64,000 bases of DNA from Humibacillus sp. DSM 29435 (GCF_001758225.1 NZ_MAST01000008.1:62001-126000), one strand, 5' to 3'; positions 1-8,716 are shown, counted from the first letter of the stretch. A program made the numbers and translations. The notes: a model not told the origin generated them from the letters alone.

Positions 1-1892
1 ACGACGACCTTGAGCCCGGCCATGACCGCGGAGGCGGCGTTCGTGCCGTGGGCGCTGGCGGGGATGAGACAGATTCGCCGATGACCCTCACCGCGCGACT
101 CGTGGTAGGCGTGGATGGCGAGCAGGCCCGTGAACTCGCCCTGCGACCCGGCGTTCGGCTGCAACGAGACAGCGTCGTAGCCGGTGATCTCGCACAGCCA
201 GTCAGCCAGCTCGTCGATGAGCGCACGGATGCCGGTCGTCTGGTCGGCCGGTGCGAACGGGTGGAGGTTCGCGAACTCGGGCCACGTCACCGCCTCCATC
301 TCGGTGGTGGCGTTGAGCTTCATCGTGCACGAACCGAGCGGGATCATGCCGCGGTCGAGGGCGAAGTCGCGGTCGGAGAGTCGGCGCAGGTAGCGCAGCA
401 TGGCCGTCTCGGAGTGGTGCGAGTGGAAGACCGGGTGGGTCAGGAAGTCGGTCTCGCGCACCAATGACGCGGGGATGCCGCTGGGCTCTTCGCCTGCGCC
501 TGCGCTCGCGGTCAGGTCATCGGGTTCGACCTCGACGCCCACGACCTCGAGGATCGAGACGACGGTCTGGGTGGTCGTCGTCTCGTCGAGGCTGAGCGAG
601 ACCCGGTCGGCATCGACGAGGCGTAGGTTGAAGCCGCGCTCGGCGAACCGGGCGACCAGCTCGTGCGCCCCGGCTGGGACGCGCACCGTGAGGGTGTCGA
701 AGAACGTGTCGGTCTCGATCTCGTAGCCACCCGAGAGCAGTCCGCGACGCAGCGACGCGGTCAGGGCGTGCACGCGACGAGCGATGTCGGTCAGGCCCTG
801 GGGGCCGTGCCAGACGGCGTACATGCTGGCCATGACCGCGAGCAGCACCTGGGCCGTGCAGATGTTCGACGTCGCCTTCTCGCGGCGGATGTGCTGCTCC
901 CTGGTCTGCAGGGCAAGGCGGTAGGCCTGGTTGCCCTCGGCATCGACCGATACCCCGACCAGCCGGCCGGGCATGGAGCGTTCGAGCCCCTTGCGCACGG
1001 CGAGGTAGCCGGCGTGCGGCCCGCCGAAGCCCATCGACACTCCGAAACGCTGGGCCGAGCCGACCGCGATGTCGGCGCCCCACTGCTGGGGCGCGGCGAT
1101 GAGGGTCAGGGCGAGCAGGTCGGCGCAGGCGGTGACCAGGGCGCCGGCCTCATGGGCGGCGGCGGCCAGGGCGGTGAAGTCATTGATCTCGCCCGACGCG
1201 GCCGGGTACTGCACGATCACCCCGACGACAGGGCGGCCACCGGCAGCAGCCGCGAGCTCGTCGGCGTTCGTGACCGACGCGAGGTCGGCCACGACGAGCG
1301 GCAGCTCGATCGCGCCCGCGCGGGTCTGCATCACGGCGATCGTCTGAGGAAAGACCTGTGCGTCGACGATCACAACGGCATCCGGCGACGCCTTGCTGGT
1401 GCGTCGCATCAGCGACATGGCCTCGGCGGCGGCGGTCGACTCGTCGAGCAGCGAAGACCCAGCCACGTCGAGGCCGGTGAGGTCGGTGACGACGGTCTGG
1501 AAGTTGAGCAGGGCCTCGAGCCGACCCTGCGAGATCTCGGGCTGGTACGGCGTGTACGCGGTGTACCAGGCGGGGTTCTCGAGCACGTTGCGTTTGACGA
1601 CCGGCGGGGTGACGGTGCCGTAGTAGCCCAGCCCGATCAAGGACGTGAGCACCGTGTTGCGCGAGGCGAAGGCGCGCAGCTCGTCGATGACGGCACTTTC
1701 ACTCGCGGCAGCCTCCAGCGCCAAGGGAGCCTGCGAACGGATCGCGCCCGGGATCGCCCGGTCACACATGGCCTCCAGGGTCGGCTGGCCGACGACCTCG
1801 AGCATGCGCGCCACGTCGGTGCCTCGCGGGCCGACGTGGCGCCCGACGAAGTCGGCGAAGGGGGCGGTGCGGACGGCCTGGTCGAACGACAT
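1..1892 (-). CDS. gcvP: Glycine dehydrogenase (decarboxylating), P protein, 3' truncated by window
   Basis: PLP-dependent P protein of the glycine cleavage system; it decarboxylates glycine and passes the aminomethyl group to the lipoyl arm of GcvH. The minus-strand frame opens with [15 protein letters not shown] and FVGRHVGP, typical of the GcvP N-terminus, and stays open to the window edge (about 630 of roughly 950 residues). The second half of the visible part shows [13 protein letters not shown] and [12 protein letters not shown], strongly conserved GcvP signatures. The PLP-binding lysine lies beyond the window. AGGAG sits about 6 nt before the ATG. A glycine riboswitch occupies the leader, so expression should respond to glycine. 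gcvH lies about 3.3 kb away on the same strand in the conserved gcvH-garA-ftsR-gcvP neighbourhood. Confidence 0.96.
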   Translation of the reverse strand, partial: MSFDQAVRTAPFADFVGRHVGPRGTDVARMLEVVGQPTLEAMCDRAIPGAIRSQAPLALEAAASESAVIDELRAFASRNTVLTSLIGLGYYGTVTPPVVKRNVLENPAWYTAYTPYQPEISQGRLEALLNFQTVVTDLTGLDVAGSSLLDESTAAAEAMSLMRRTSKASPDAVVIVDAQVFPQTIAVMQTRAGAIELPLVVADLASVTNADELAAAAGGRPVVGVIVQYPAASGEINDFTALAAAAHEAGALVTACADLLALTLIAAPQQWGADIAVGSAQRFGVSMGFGGPHAGYLAVRKGLERSMPGRLVGVSVDAEGNQAYRLALQTREQHIRREKATSNICTAQVLLAVMASMYAVWHGPQGLTDIARRVHALTASLRRGLLSGGYEIETDTFFDTLTVRVPAGAHELVARFAERGFNLRLVDADRVSLSLDETTTTQTVVSILEVVGVEVEPDDLTASAGAGEEPSGIPASLVRETDFLTHPVFHSHHSETAMLRYLRRLSDRDFALDRGMIPLGSCTMKLNATTEMEAVTWPEFANLHPFAPADQTTGIRALIDELADWLCEITGYDAVSLQPNAGSQGEFTGLLAIHAYHESRGEGHRRICLIPASAHGTNAASAVMAGLKVV

Positions 1893-1969
1893 ACGCGCTC
1901 CTGCGAAGAGATGGGACGGGTTTGAGCGAGTCACTCACGCTCCCCGTCTGTCGCCACCGTGCGTAGGCA

Positions 1970-2100
1970 CGGCCGTCTCCAGAGTTGCCTCCCCCACGTG
2001 GTCCGGGCGCCTGAGAGGTTCCGGGGATGTTGCCCCTTCGGCGCCTCGCAGGTGGTTCGTCGTTGAGAACCACCCCGAGGACTCTCCCACGTGGGGTTTG
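1970..2100 (-). promoter_or_regulatory. Glycine riboswitch in the gcvP leader
   Basis: Read on the minus strand, the gcvP leader contains the conserved glycine-aptamer blocks in order: GGGAGAGT, then CGCCGAAGGGGCAA, then ACCTCTCAGGC, then GGGGGAGGCAACTCTGGAGA. These are the hallmark segments of the gcvT-type aptamer, where CTCTCAGGC and ACTCTGGAGA pair back to the GGGAGAGT strand. I see one complete aptamer; a second tandem aptamer is not evident. About 75 nt separate the end of the aptamer from the gcvP start codon, enough for an expression platform. By analogy with other glycine riboswitches it probably switches gcvP on when glycine is abundant, but the switching mode cannot be read here. 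Confidence 0.92.
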
Positions 2101-2140
2101 GTCGGCACCTTGAATCTACCAGTCCGGCGCCGCACCCCTG

Positions 2141-2341
2141 CTGCGCGTCGCGCGGCGCGACGCGCAGGAAGTGCTGGTTTTACGACACCATCTGCGCGAC
2201 GCGCGGCGCGACGTGCAAGGAGTGCTGGTTTTACGACACCGTCTGCGCGACGCGCGGCGCGACGTGCAAGAAGTGCTGGATTTTCGACACCATCTGCGCG
2301 ACGCGCTGCGCGACGCGCTGCGCGACGCGCAAGAAGTGCGG
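2141..2341. repeat. 51-bp tandem repeat array, about 3.5 copies
   Basis: Copies begin with AGTGCTGG at 2170, 2221 and 2272, exactly 51 bp apart. A fourth, partial copy starts at 2335 after 63 bp because the third copy carries an extra 12-bp GCGCTGCGCGAC step. The internal part is made of CGCG/GCGCGAC runs, and a partial copy precedes 2170. The array lies between the 3' end of the MerR gene and the gcvP riboswitch. Because 51 is divisible by three it stays open in several frames, but I see no start site or family resemblance supporting a protein. Confidence 0.85.
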
Positions 2342-2345
2342 GTGG

Positions 2346-2927
2346 TCAGGCCAACCGGCGGGCGTGACGACGCGCCGTGAGCTCGTCGTCGGGGTGCTGC
2401 TCGGGAGGCTCCTCCTCGGCGCGCTCGCTCGGCAGCTGCGCCAAAGTGCCCTCGACCTCACGCCAGACGCGGCCGACGGCGATACCGAAGACGCCCTGAC
2501 CGCCTTGGACCAGGTCGATGACCTCGTCGGCGGAAGTGCACTCGTAGACCGAGGCTCCGTCGCTCATCAGGGTGATCTGCGCCAGGTCATCGACTCCTCG
2601 CCCGCGAAGGTGAGTGATGGCCACCCGGATCTGCTGGAGGGACACGCCGGTGTCGAGCAGCCGCTTGACCACCTTGAGCACGAGGATGTCCTGGAAACCG
2701 TAGAGGCGCTGGGTGCCCGAGCCGGTTGCACTACGTACCGAGGGCTCGACCAGACCGGTTCGGGCCCAGTAGTCGAGCTGGCGGTAGGTGATTCCGGCCG
2801 CCTTGCATGCGGTCGGACCGCGGTAGCCGGCGTCGGGTGCGAGGTCGGGCAGGTCATCGGTGAACAACAGGCCCTGGGCGCCGAGCGGCACCGGCCGGCT
2901 CGTGCGCGGCTCCTCCAAAGCGGCCAT
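2346..2927 (-). CDS. MerR family transcriptional regulator
   Basis: A 193-residue MerR-type DNA-binding protein. The HTH region reads YRGPTACKAAGITYRQLDYW followed by LVEPSVR and GSGTQRLYGFQDI, the helix-turn-helix plus wing of the family; the rest is a probable dimerisation and effector domain with an acidic tail. The start at 2927 is preferred over one 10 codons upstream because AGGAGGAG lies 6 nt before this ATG. It sits one gene from DUF151 and upstream of gcvP, matching mycobacterial Rv1830 between Rv1829 and gcvB. No cysteines or metal ligands stand out, so a metal or redox sensor role is unlikely. A 19-bp MerR-like inverted repeat lies upstream at 3093-3111, consistent with autoregulation. 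Confidence 0.9.
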   Translation of the reverse strand: MAALEEPRTSRPVPLGAQGLLFTDDLPDLAPDAGYRGPTACKAAGITYRQLDYWARTGLVEPSVRSATGSGTQRLYGFQDILVLKVVKRLLDTGVSLQQIRVAITHLRGRGVDDLAQITLMSDGASVYECTSADEVIDLVQGGQGVFGIAVGRVWREVEGTLAQLPSERAEEEPPEQHPDDELTARRHARRLA

Positions 2928-3092
2928 GAGGGCTCCTCCTGCACTGGTCGCCTGCACACCTTCGCGCAGACCACATCCCGATAACTACAGCAACGTCGTT
3001 CTGGGTCGTTCTCACTGACGGTAGAGCGCCAGTCAGACTCCGTCAATCACCGGCGGGTCCACAGCCTGCGTGTCGAGTGCTGTTCGACAATG

Positions 3093-3111
3093 CTTGAAGT
3101 TCTAGTTCAAG
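3093..3111 (-). promoter_or_regulatory. Candidate MerR-type operator
   Basis: The sequence CTTGAAGTTCTAGTTCAAG is an inverted repeat (CTTGAA/TTCAAG, 7-bp centre) in an AT-rich patch between the DUF151 gene and the MerR gene. Size and arm sequence resemble operators of MerR-family proteins, and TTGAAC inside it could serve as a -35 box for the minus-strand MerR gene. Binding by the adjacent regulator is inference. Confidence 0.5.
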
Positions 3112-3164
3112 GTTAAGGGTAATCCGGCCAAAAGGGACACTGCGGGCCGGCCGAGCCACCGGTG

Positions 3165-3674
3165 TCACGACGTCTGGCGGCCGGAAGGATCCTCGTCTGG
3201 CGTCTCCGGGTGCTCGAAGTCCTCGGCCGACACGTGGTCGAGGAACGCCTTGAACTTCTCCACCTCGTCGTCCTCGTCGGAAGAGACGACGATGGCAGCC
3301 TCGTCGAGGATGGCGGAGGCGACCAGAACCTTCGCCCCAGTACGCAGAGCCAGGGCGATCGCGTCAGAGGCACGCGAACCGATCTCGGCGGTGCCGTCGA
3401 CGATCAGCGCGGCGTGGAAGACCGAGTCTCGCAGTGCCACGATGCGCACCTCGGTGAGCTCGTGGCCCAGCACGGCCAAGATGTCGCGCATCAGGTCGTG
3501 CGTCAACGGCCGGGGGGGCACCACCCCCTGTTGCGCATAGGTGATGGCTGCAGCTTCGGCAGCCCCGATCCAGATCGGAAGGTAACGCCGGCCCCCGTCA
3601 CGTTCGCGCAACAGCACGATCGGCTGGTTCGTCGGCATCTCGACCCGCACACCCAGGACCTCGACCTCTTTCAC
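3165..3674 (-). CDS. Bifunctional nuclease family protein (DUF151)
   Basis: A 169-residue DUF151 protein. It opens with MKEVEVLGVRVEMPTNQPIV and continues with LLRERDGGRRYLPIWIG and AAEAAAI, the diagnostic DUF151 core, followed by SDAIALALRTGAKVLVA. Plant members have reported RNase/DNase activity; the role in actinobacteria is unproven. The acidic tail is typical of the actinobacterial Rv1829-like branch. It lies between two MerR regulators, 48 bp after ftsR, in a neighbourhood conserved from mycobacteria to this genome, so the genes are probably co-transcribed. Confidence 0.9.
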   Translation of the reverse strand: MKEVEVLGVRVEMPTNQPIVLLRERDGGRRYLPIWIGAAEAAAITYAQQGVVPPRPLTHDLMRDILAVLGHELTEVRIVALRDSVFHAALIVDGTAEIGSRASDAIALALRTGAKVLVASAILDEAAIVVSSDEDDEVEKFKAFLDHVSAEDFEHPETPDEDPSGRQTS

Positions 3675-3722
3675 TCCCCCACCGTACCCCGAGGCCCGGC
3701 CCTGACGACCGGGCCCATGGGC

Positions 3723-4448
3723 TCAGCCGCGGCTCAGACCCGAGCGGACCAGGGCGACGTGCAGCGCGATGCAGGCCGAGGCGATCTCGGCCGCCCGGTC
3801 GTCGTCGGAGCCATCATCTCGACGGGTGGCCAGAACCTGCTCGACGAGGCCCACCTCCCGGTCGGCTGCTGTACGAAAGGACCGCAGGTGGCGCGCTTCG
3901 AGCCCGTGTGAGGAGAGACTCTTCGCGGCCGCCGCGATCGCGAGGGCATCACCCGTGAAATGCCCACGGGAGTCGGCTTGCACGAGCCCGAAGTTCTCGA
4001 GCGCCACGAGGGTGTCTCGGTCGATGCCAGTGGCCTCCCGCAGCTCGGGCCCGGTGAGACTGACGCTTTGTCGCTGTCGCAGGCCGGCCCCGTCAGGCAC
4101 CTGGGGATCGCTCGTCGGGGTCGGCGGGCGAGGCCTGCTGGTGCCGTCGTCAGGCTCGGTGAGGCCCCGGTCGAGGGCATCGAGCGCGTCGCGGATGACC
4201 TTGAGCGGCCAGAAGCGGTCTCGCTGCGCCGCCAGCACGTACTGCAGGCGCTCGAGGTCGGCGCTGGTGAAGGTGCGATACCCGGCTGCGGTGCGGCTCG
4301 GTGTCACCAGACCCTCCGCCTCGAGAAAGCGGATCTTGGATGCCGTGACGTCGGGAAACTCTGGCCGCAACCGGGCCAGCACCTTGCCGATCGTCAGTCG
4401 TTCGCCGATCGAGGGGCTGCTGCTTCTGGCACCGGGCTGCGACGTCAT
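3723..4448 (-). CDS. ftsR: MerR family regulator of the FtsR type
   Basis: A 241-residue protein with an N-terminal MerR HTH: ERLTIGKVLARLRPEFPDVT, then ASKIRFLEAEGLVTP and a wing AAGYRTFTSADLERLQYVL. A proline-rich linker at about residues 110-130 leads to a C-terminal alpha-helical domain. The order gcvH-garA-this gene-DUF151 identifies it as the orthologue of Rv1828 and of C. glutamicum FtsR, an activator of ftsZ. The cell-division role is inferred from that orthology. It begins about 75 bp after the end of garA on the same strand. Confidence 0.88.
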   Translation of the reverse strand: MTSQPGARSSSPSIGERLTIGKVLARLRPEFPDVTASKIRFLEAEGLVTPSRTAAGYRTFTSADLERLQYVLAAQRDRFWPLKVIRDALDALDRGLTEPDDGTSRPRPPTPTSDPQVPDGAGLRQRQSVSLTGPELREATGIDRDTLVALENFGLVQADSRGHFTGDALAIAAAAKSLSSHGLEARHLRSFRTAADREVGLVEQVLATRRDDGSDDDRAAEIASACIALHVALVRSGLSRG

Positions 4449-4523
4449 GTCGTGCTCATCTGAAGGGCACGTCGAGAACGGGAGGAGTCATCCCTGCGAC
4501 ACGGTGAGGTGATGGCCAGGCGC

Positions 4524-5033
4524 TCAGGCTGCGCCGTAGTAGACGAGGCGGAACTTGCCGACCTGTACTTCGTCACCGGTGTGCAGGGCAGACTCGTCGA
4601 CCAGCTGCCGGTTGACGTAGGTTCCGTTGAGAGACCCGGCGTCACGCACCGCGTAGCTCGAAGCACCCTTGACGAACACGGCGTGCTTGCGAGAGACCGT
4701 CACGTCGTCGAGGAAGATATCGGAGTTCGGATGCCGGCCGGCCACGACCTCGGAGTCGTCGAGCAGGAACCGTGCCCCGGAGTTCGGGCCGCGGAGCACG
4801 ACGAGCAACGCCGTGCCCGGGCGCAGTGCCTCGATCGTGGCCTGATCTTCGGCAGAGAGTCGGCCACCGTCGGGAGCCTCCGGCTGCTCCTGGGCAGGAA
4901 CACCCTGGAACCGCATCGTGCTGGGGTCGACCGTGCTCGTGCGGTCGGAGTCGAGCGGATGAGCCAGCTCGGGGCGCTGGTCGGGTTCGTGCTGCTCGTG
5001 TCGTGGGTCGGACTCGGGCGGCTGGCTCGACAT
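4524..5033 (-). CDS. garA: FHA-domain regulator GarA/OdhI-like
   Basis: A 169-residue protein: a disordered acidic N-terminus (residues 1-60) and one FHA domain (about 75-165). The FHA phosphothreonine-binding residues are all present: R100 in VAGRHPNSD, S114 and H117 in VSRKHA, N136 in SLNGTYV. GarA/OdhI proteins inhibit 2-oxoglutarate dehydrogenase and control glutamate metabolism according to PknB/PknG phosphorylation. The usual ETT phosphoacceptor is not conserved literally; RTSTVDPST at residues 31-39 is the likely equivalent. The start is set by GGAGGAG 4 nt before the ATG, 16 codons inside the longest open frame. Confidence 0.9.
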   Translation of the reverse strand: MSSQPPESDPRHEQHEPDQRPELAHPLDSDRTSTVDPSTMRFQGVPAQEQPEAPDGGRLSAEDQATIEALRPGTALLVVLRGPNSGARFLLDDSEVVAGRHPNSDIFLDDVTVSRKHAVFVKGASSYAVRDAGSLNGTYVNRQLVDESALHTGDEVQVGKFRLVYYGAA

Positions 5034-5194
5034 GCGCTCCTCCTCGGACGGATCAGGCTGTAGTTGTTGGTGTGTTATCACTCTAGTTCACCCGACTGAC
5101 GTCGCTCCCACCGTGCGGTGGCAGACGACGGGCCGAGGCGCGTTCCCGCTCCGCGGCTGACCGCTGGGCGCTGCGGCGTAGGGTGCCGGACCGG

Positions 5195-5584
5195 TCAGGT
5201 CAACGAGGCCTGGTAGGTCTCGGAGTCCATGAGGGCCTCGAGCGCAGAGCTGTCTGCCAGCTTCATCTCGAACATCCACCCCTCGCCGTAGGGGTCGGAG
5301 TTGATCAGCTCGGGAGTGGCGTCGAGAGCGGGGTTGACGGCCGTGACCTCGCCTTCGAGAGGCGCGTAGACGTCGCTGACCGACTTGGTCGACTCGACCT
5401 CACCACAGGCGTCGCCGACCGCCACCGTCTCGCCCGCCGCGGGCAGCGACACGTAGACGACGTCGCCGAGGGCGTCCTGTGCGAAGGCGGTGATCCCGAT
5501 GCGCACCATTCCGTCTGCACCGACACGGATCCACTCGTGGTCGGTCGTGTAACGCAGGTCGTCGGGGTAGTCGAGGTCGCTCAT
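5195..5584 (-). CDS. gcvH: Glycine cleavage system H protein
   Basis: The 129-residue lipoyl carrier protein shuttling the aminomethyl group between P, T and L proteins. It starts MSDLDYPDDLRYTTDHEWI; the lipoylation motif GEVESTKSVSDVYAP carries K67, and the NSDPYGEGWMFEMK block near the C-terminus is canonical. ACAGGAG lies 5 nt before the chosen ATG; the longer open frame upstream has no ribosome site. gcvT is not visible, so the T protein must be encoded elsewhere. Unlike gcvP, no glycine riboswitch is apparent upstream of this gene. Confidence 0.96.
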   Translation of the reverse strand: MSDLDYPDDLRYTTDHEWIRVGADGMVRIGITAFAQDALGDVVYVSLPAAGETVAVGDACGEVESTKSVSDVYAPLEGEVTAVNPALDATPELINSDPYGEGWMFEMKLADSSALEALMDSETYQASLT

Positions 5585-5791
5585 GTCGCTCCTGTGGATC
5601 TGCCACCGGACGGGTCGGACGCCAAGGCGCCGCGGAGCCGATGGGAACTGAGGGGGTGGGCCGGCCGTCGACTGCACCGACCGGCAGTTGGCAAGGATGC
5701 CATGAGTCGAGCACTCGTGCGCCCTCAGGGCCCAATTTCTGTCATCGTGCCGTCGCTCACCCCCACGGCCGCGGTCTGCGGCGTTCGCGCC

Positions 5792-6619
5792 TCAGGGGAC
5801 GGGCTTGGCGTGGGTCATCGGCGTCGGTGTGTGCAAGGAGGTGATCTGCAGCGTGCTCTGCTCTGCGATCGAGGCCGATGCGCCCTTCTGGCGCACGGTC
5901 TCGACGATGCCCCCTGGGATCGACATCGCCGACGCGAGCGTCTTCCGGTCACCGATGGCTTTGATCACCACCGGACGCGCCACCCCGGCCCCGTCGACCG
6001 TGAGGGTGCCGTCGTTGTCGCCGACGAACGTCGAGGCGACCACCCGCACGCCGCCGATGTCGATCGCCTCCGCACCGGCGTCCCGCAGCTCTTGGATCAC
6101 GTCGAGGATGATCGGGCCCGTGACCGCACGATCTGGGTCACGGATCGTGAGCACGATGCCGGGTCCCTGCGCTCCGATGGTGCCGGCCAGGATGCCGAGG
6201 GTGTCGACCCGCTTCGTCGCCTGGTCGATGGCCTCGCTGCCGGTTCCGACGCCACTCTTGAGTCGGTCACGTGTCGCTTCGAGCTCGCGCACCTGCTGGT
6301 CGAGGCGCGACGCCCGCAGAGAGACGTCGTCGAGCACCCGGATGAGGTCGCTCTGGCTGAGCTGACCCAGGTCGCGGTCGTTCGTCAGCTTCACCTGGGC
6401 CGCGATGGCGCCGCCCAGGGCGATCGCCAGCACCGCCGCCAGCGCGTTCGCCCGGGTGGCTCGTGGACGTCCGATGCGCAGCAGCCGCCGCCAGGCTGCG
6501 GCCCCCTCGACCGAACCCGAGCTCGTTCGTTGCTTCGGCGGCTTCGGCGGCTGAGCGCCGTCGCCGCGATCCGAGCGCTCGGGCCGCTCGTTCGTGGGGT
6601 GCTCGGCAGGGGAGGTCAT
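5792..6619 (-). CDS. DUF881 family protein (second copy)
   Basis: A 275-residue protein with a cytoplasmic N-terminus, one membrane segment at about residues 58-78 (ALAAVLAIALGGAIAAQ) and an extracytoplasmic DUF881 domain: a coiled-coil stretch (LRASRLDQQVRELEATRDRL), then GTIGAQGPGIVLTIRD and VIQELRDAGAEAIDIGGVRV. It starts next to the stop of sbp. The DUF881-Sbp-DUF881 trio is conserved in actinobacteria and firmicutes near division and wall genes; its biochemical role is not established. It corresponds to Rv1825. Confidence 0.88.
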   Translation of the reverse strand: MTSPAEHPTNERPERSDRGDGAQPPKPPKQRTSSGSVEGAAAWRRLLRIGRPRATRANALAAVLAIALGGAIAAQVKLTNDRDLGQLSQSDLIRVLDDVSLRASRLDQQVRELEATRDRLKSGVGTGSEAIDQATKRVDTLGILAGTIGAQGPGIVLTIRDPDRAVTGPIILDVIQELRDAGAEAIDIGGVRVVASTFVGDNDGTLTVDGAGVARPVVIKAIGDRKTLASAMSIPGGIVETVRQKGASASIAEQSTLQITSLHTPTPMTHAKPVP

Positions 6620-6622
6620 CGA

Positions 6623-6955
6623 CTAGGCCTTGAACAGGTGTCGCCGGATCGAGGCGACGTTGGAGAAGATCCGGATGCCGAGCACGACCACGACCCCGGT
6701 TGAGAGCTGCGCGCCGACGCCGAGCTGGTCGCCGAGGAAGACGATGAAAGCCGCGACGACGACGTTCGAGAGGAACGAGACCACGAAGACCTTGTCGTTG
6801 AAGATGCCGTCGAGCACGGCGCGCACAGCGCCGAAGACGGCATCCAGAGCGGCGATCACGGCAATGGGTAGGTAGGGCTGGAGCCAGATCGGCACGGACG
6901 GGTCGAGCAGCAGGCCCACCACCAGGCCGACGACGAGACCAAGAACGGGGATCAT
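6623..6955 (-). CDS. sbp: Small basic protein Sbp (DUF1290)
   Basis: A 110-residue membrane protein with three predicted helices: residues 1-17 (VLGLVVGLVVGLLL), about 25-48 and 55-75. The family signature LPIAVIAALDAVFGAVRA and the ending RIFSNVASIRRHLF are clear. It overlaps the upstream DUF881 gene by 4 bp and abuts the downstream one. Sbp homologues occur beside division genes in Bacillus, but function is unknown. Matches Rv1824 in synteny. Confidence 0.9.
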   Translation of the reverse strand: MIPVLGLVVGLVVGLLLDPSVPIWLQPYLPIAVIAALDAVFGAVRAVLDGIFNDKVFVVSFLSNVVVAAFIVFLGDQLGVGAQLSTGVVVVLGIRIFSNVASIRRHLFKA

Positions 6956-7992
6956 GGTGTTTCAGCTCCTGTGGGGACGCCCTGTGCCGCGGGTGATGTG
7001 GTAGGTGGGGTGGTGGGTGCTGACGTCGCCGTCGACACCGAGGGCGCCCCGGCATTGCCGAGCGGCGCTCCGAGCGGCTCCGCCACGAAGAGTCGGGCAC
7101 CGGGGTCGCCCGGCACGCTCAGGCTGTCGCCCGCGCTCAGGTCTGACTGGATGCCGAACTCCTTGGTCAGCTGGGCAAGGTAGACGCCGCCGAACGACGG
7201 CTCGAACCGGGCTCGCAGCGTGTCGGGGTCGCCGAGCGCCGTCACGGTGTAGGGGCGGGTGAGCGGCCGGAAGTCGACGATGACCGCCTGCCCGGCGAAC
7301 CGGATCGCCGACGTCGAAGTGAGCCGGTGGCCGTTGATGCCGACGGCCTCGGCGCCCGCCGCCCACAGGCCGTTGACGACGACCTGCAGGTCTGCCGAGC
7401 TCACCCGACCAGCCTCGAACCCCCCGGTCGGGCGGTTGCCGGCATCGGCGTTGCCCCCCGACGACACGGCATCGTCAAGCGTGAGGGTGAGCCCAGGGCC
7501 GGTGACCGCGACGATGCCGGCCTGCCGTTCGAGCGTGTTGATCTTGGCGGTGAGATCGCTGCCCCCGGCTTGGGCCAGCTCGAGGGCCTCGAGGTCGTGC
7601 ACCTGACGGGTGAGCGCGACGATGTTGGCCTCCTGAGTGGCGCCGTGGGTCTGTAGACCTTCGATACGGCTCACCAGCTCACTCTTGACCGTCGCGGCCG
7701 CCGTCGGTTTCGGACGCAGCGACTGGGCCGCCACGGCAAAGAGAAAACCGGTGATGATCGCCATCACTACGACGATCACGGTGCGGGTGGAGGTGGCCGC
7801 GGGTAGACCACCAGCCGTGCGTCGATCGGCGGCCTCTTGGTACCCGGGCTCGAGGGGTCGCTCGAGCACCGCGGTGATCAGCGTCATCGACGCGTCGGGT
7901 CGCGGCTTCGCGCTTCCGTTCCCGCCGGTCCCGCCGTTGTCGTCGCTACCGAGGTTCCGGTCATCGCCGGGGCTGCGCACCGGCTCGCTCAT
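6952..7992 (-). CDS. DUF881 family protein (first copy)
   Basis: A 346-residue relative of the protein at 5792-6619. There is a low-complexity Gly/Asn/Asp N-terminus, one membrane segment (VIVVVMAIITGFLFAVAAQ), a coiled coil, and a DUF881 domain with AVTGPGLTLTLDDAV and LWAAGAEAVGINGHRL, ending in a Thr/Pro/Ala-rich tail. The start at 7992 gives a 4-bp ATGA overlap with the phosphatidyltransferase gene and is preferred to the longer frame. Corresponds to Rv1823. Confidence 0.87.
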   Translation of the reverse strand: MSEPVRSPGDDRNLGSDDNGGTGGNGSAKPRPDASMTLITAVLERPLEPGYQEAADRRTAGGLPAATSTRTVIVVVMAIITGFLFAVAAQSLRPKPTAAATVKSELVSRIEGLQTHGATQEANIVALTRQVHDLEALELAQAGGSDLTAKINTLERQAGIVAVTGPGLTLTLDDAVSSGGNADAGNRPTGGFEAGRVSSADLQVVVNGLWAAGAEAVGINGHRLTSTSAIRFAGQAVIVDFRPLTRPYTVTALGDPDTLRARFEPSFGGVYLAQLTKEFGIQSDLSAGDSLSVPGDPGARLFVAEPLGAPLGNAGAPSVSTATSAPTTPPTTSPAAQGVPTGAETP

Positions 7993-8597
7993 GTGCTCGC
8001 CCGGCGGGTGCGACCAAGCACAGCCTTGGCCTGCACCGCGTAGAGCACCACCGACAACCAGTACAGCGAGACGCCCCACCAGGCGAACCCCCACCCGATG
8101 GGTCGGGCGAGCTCGCCGATCCAGTCATCGCGATGCGCGAGAAGCAGCATCGGGAAGGCATACAGCAGGTTGAAGGTCGCGGCCTTGCCCACGAAGTGCA
8201 CTGGCAGTCCGGTCTGGCCGCGGCCGCGCAGGTAGAGCAGCATGACGGCCATCACCGCCTCACGGGCCAGGAGGGCGACCACCAGCCAGACCGGGATGAT
8301 GTCGCGCCAGACCAGACCGAGCATCGTGGTGAGGATGTACAACCGGTCGGCGATCGGGTCGAGGAAGGCGCCGACGCGCGACTCCATGTTGAAGGCTCGG
8401 GCGATCTTGCCGTCGAGGTAGTCGGTGATCCCCGACAGCATCAGGATCACGAGCGCCAGCAGGTCTCGCTCGTCAAGGATGGCCCAGAGGAAGACGGGCA
8501 CCCCGAGCAGCCTCAGGGTCGAGAGCGCGTTGGGCAGAGTGAGCACGCGTTCCGACGCGCCAGCCGGTTCGGCGGCCTCTGCCTGGTCCTCGTTCAC
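7989..8597 (-). CDS. CDP-alcohol phosphatidyltransferase family protein
   Basis: A 202-residue integral membrane enzyme. The CDP-alcohol phosphatidyltransferase motif DGx2ARx8Gx3Dx3D is complete in DYLDGKIARAFNMESR followed by VGAFLDPIADR. Such enzymes join CDP-diacylglycerol to an alcohol (glycerol-3-phosphate, inositol phosphate or cardiolipin-type acceptor); the acceptor cannot be read from sequence. By synteny it matches mycobacterial PgsA2, whose substrate is not settled. It is the first gene of the minus-strand run pgsA-like/DUF881/sbp/DUF881. Confidence 0.88.
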   Translation of the reverse strand: MNEDQAEAAEPAGASERVLTLPNALSTLRLLGVPVFLWAILDERDLLALVILMLSGITDYLDGKIARAFNMESRVGAFLDPIADRLYILTTMLGLVWRDIIPVWLVVALLAREAVMAVMLLYLRGRGQTGLPVHFVGKAATFNLLYAFPMLLLAHRDDWIGELARPIGWGFAWWGVSLYWLSVVLYAVQAKAVLGRTRRAST

Positions 8598-8716
8598 GCG
8601 CCGAGCCTAGCCGCCGCCCGGCGAGCGGAGCTCATCGGCGAGTCCGTCGTGGCCCACGCCCGGGCGACCTTGGTCATCCGGGCAAGGGTCATCGTCATCC
8701 CAGCGCCGACACCCCT

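Noticed and set aside
2091-2984. Plus-strand 297-codon open frame with Cys-rich repeats (KCWFYDT) over the tandem array
   Set aside because: It is the antisense of the MerR gene and of a GC-rich tandem repeat, has no ribosome site, and the repeat is non-coding by context.
5183-6703. Plus-strand 506-codon open frame
   Set aside because: Antisense shadow of gcvH and DUF881, which have strong family matches and ribosome sites.
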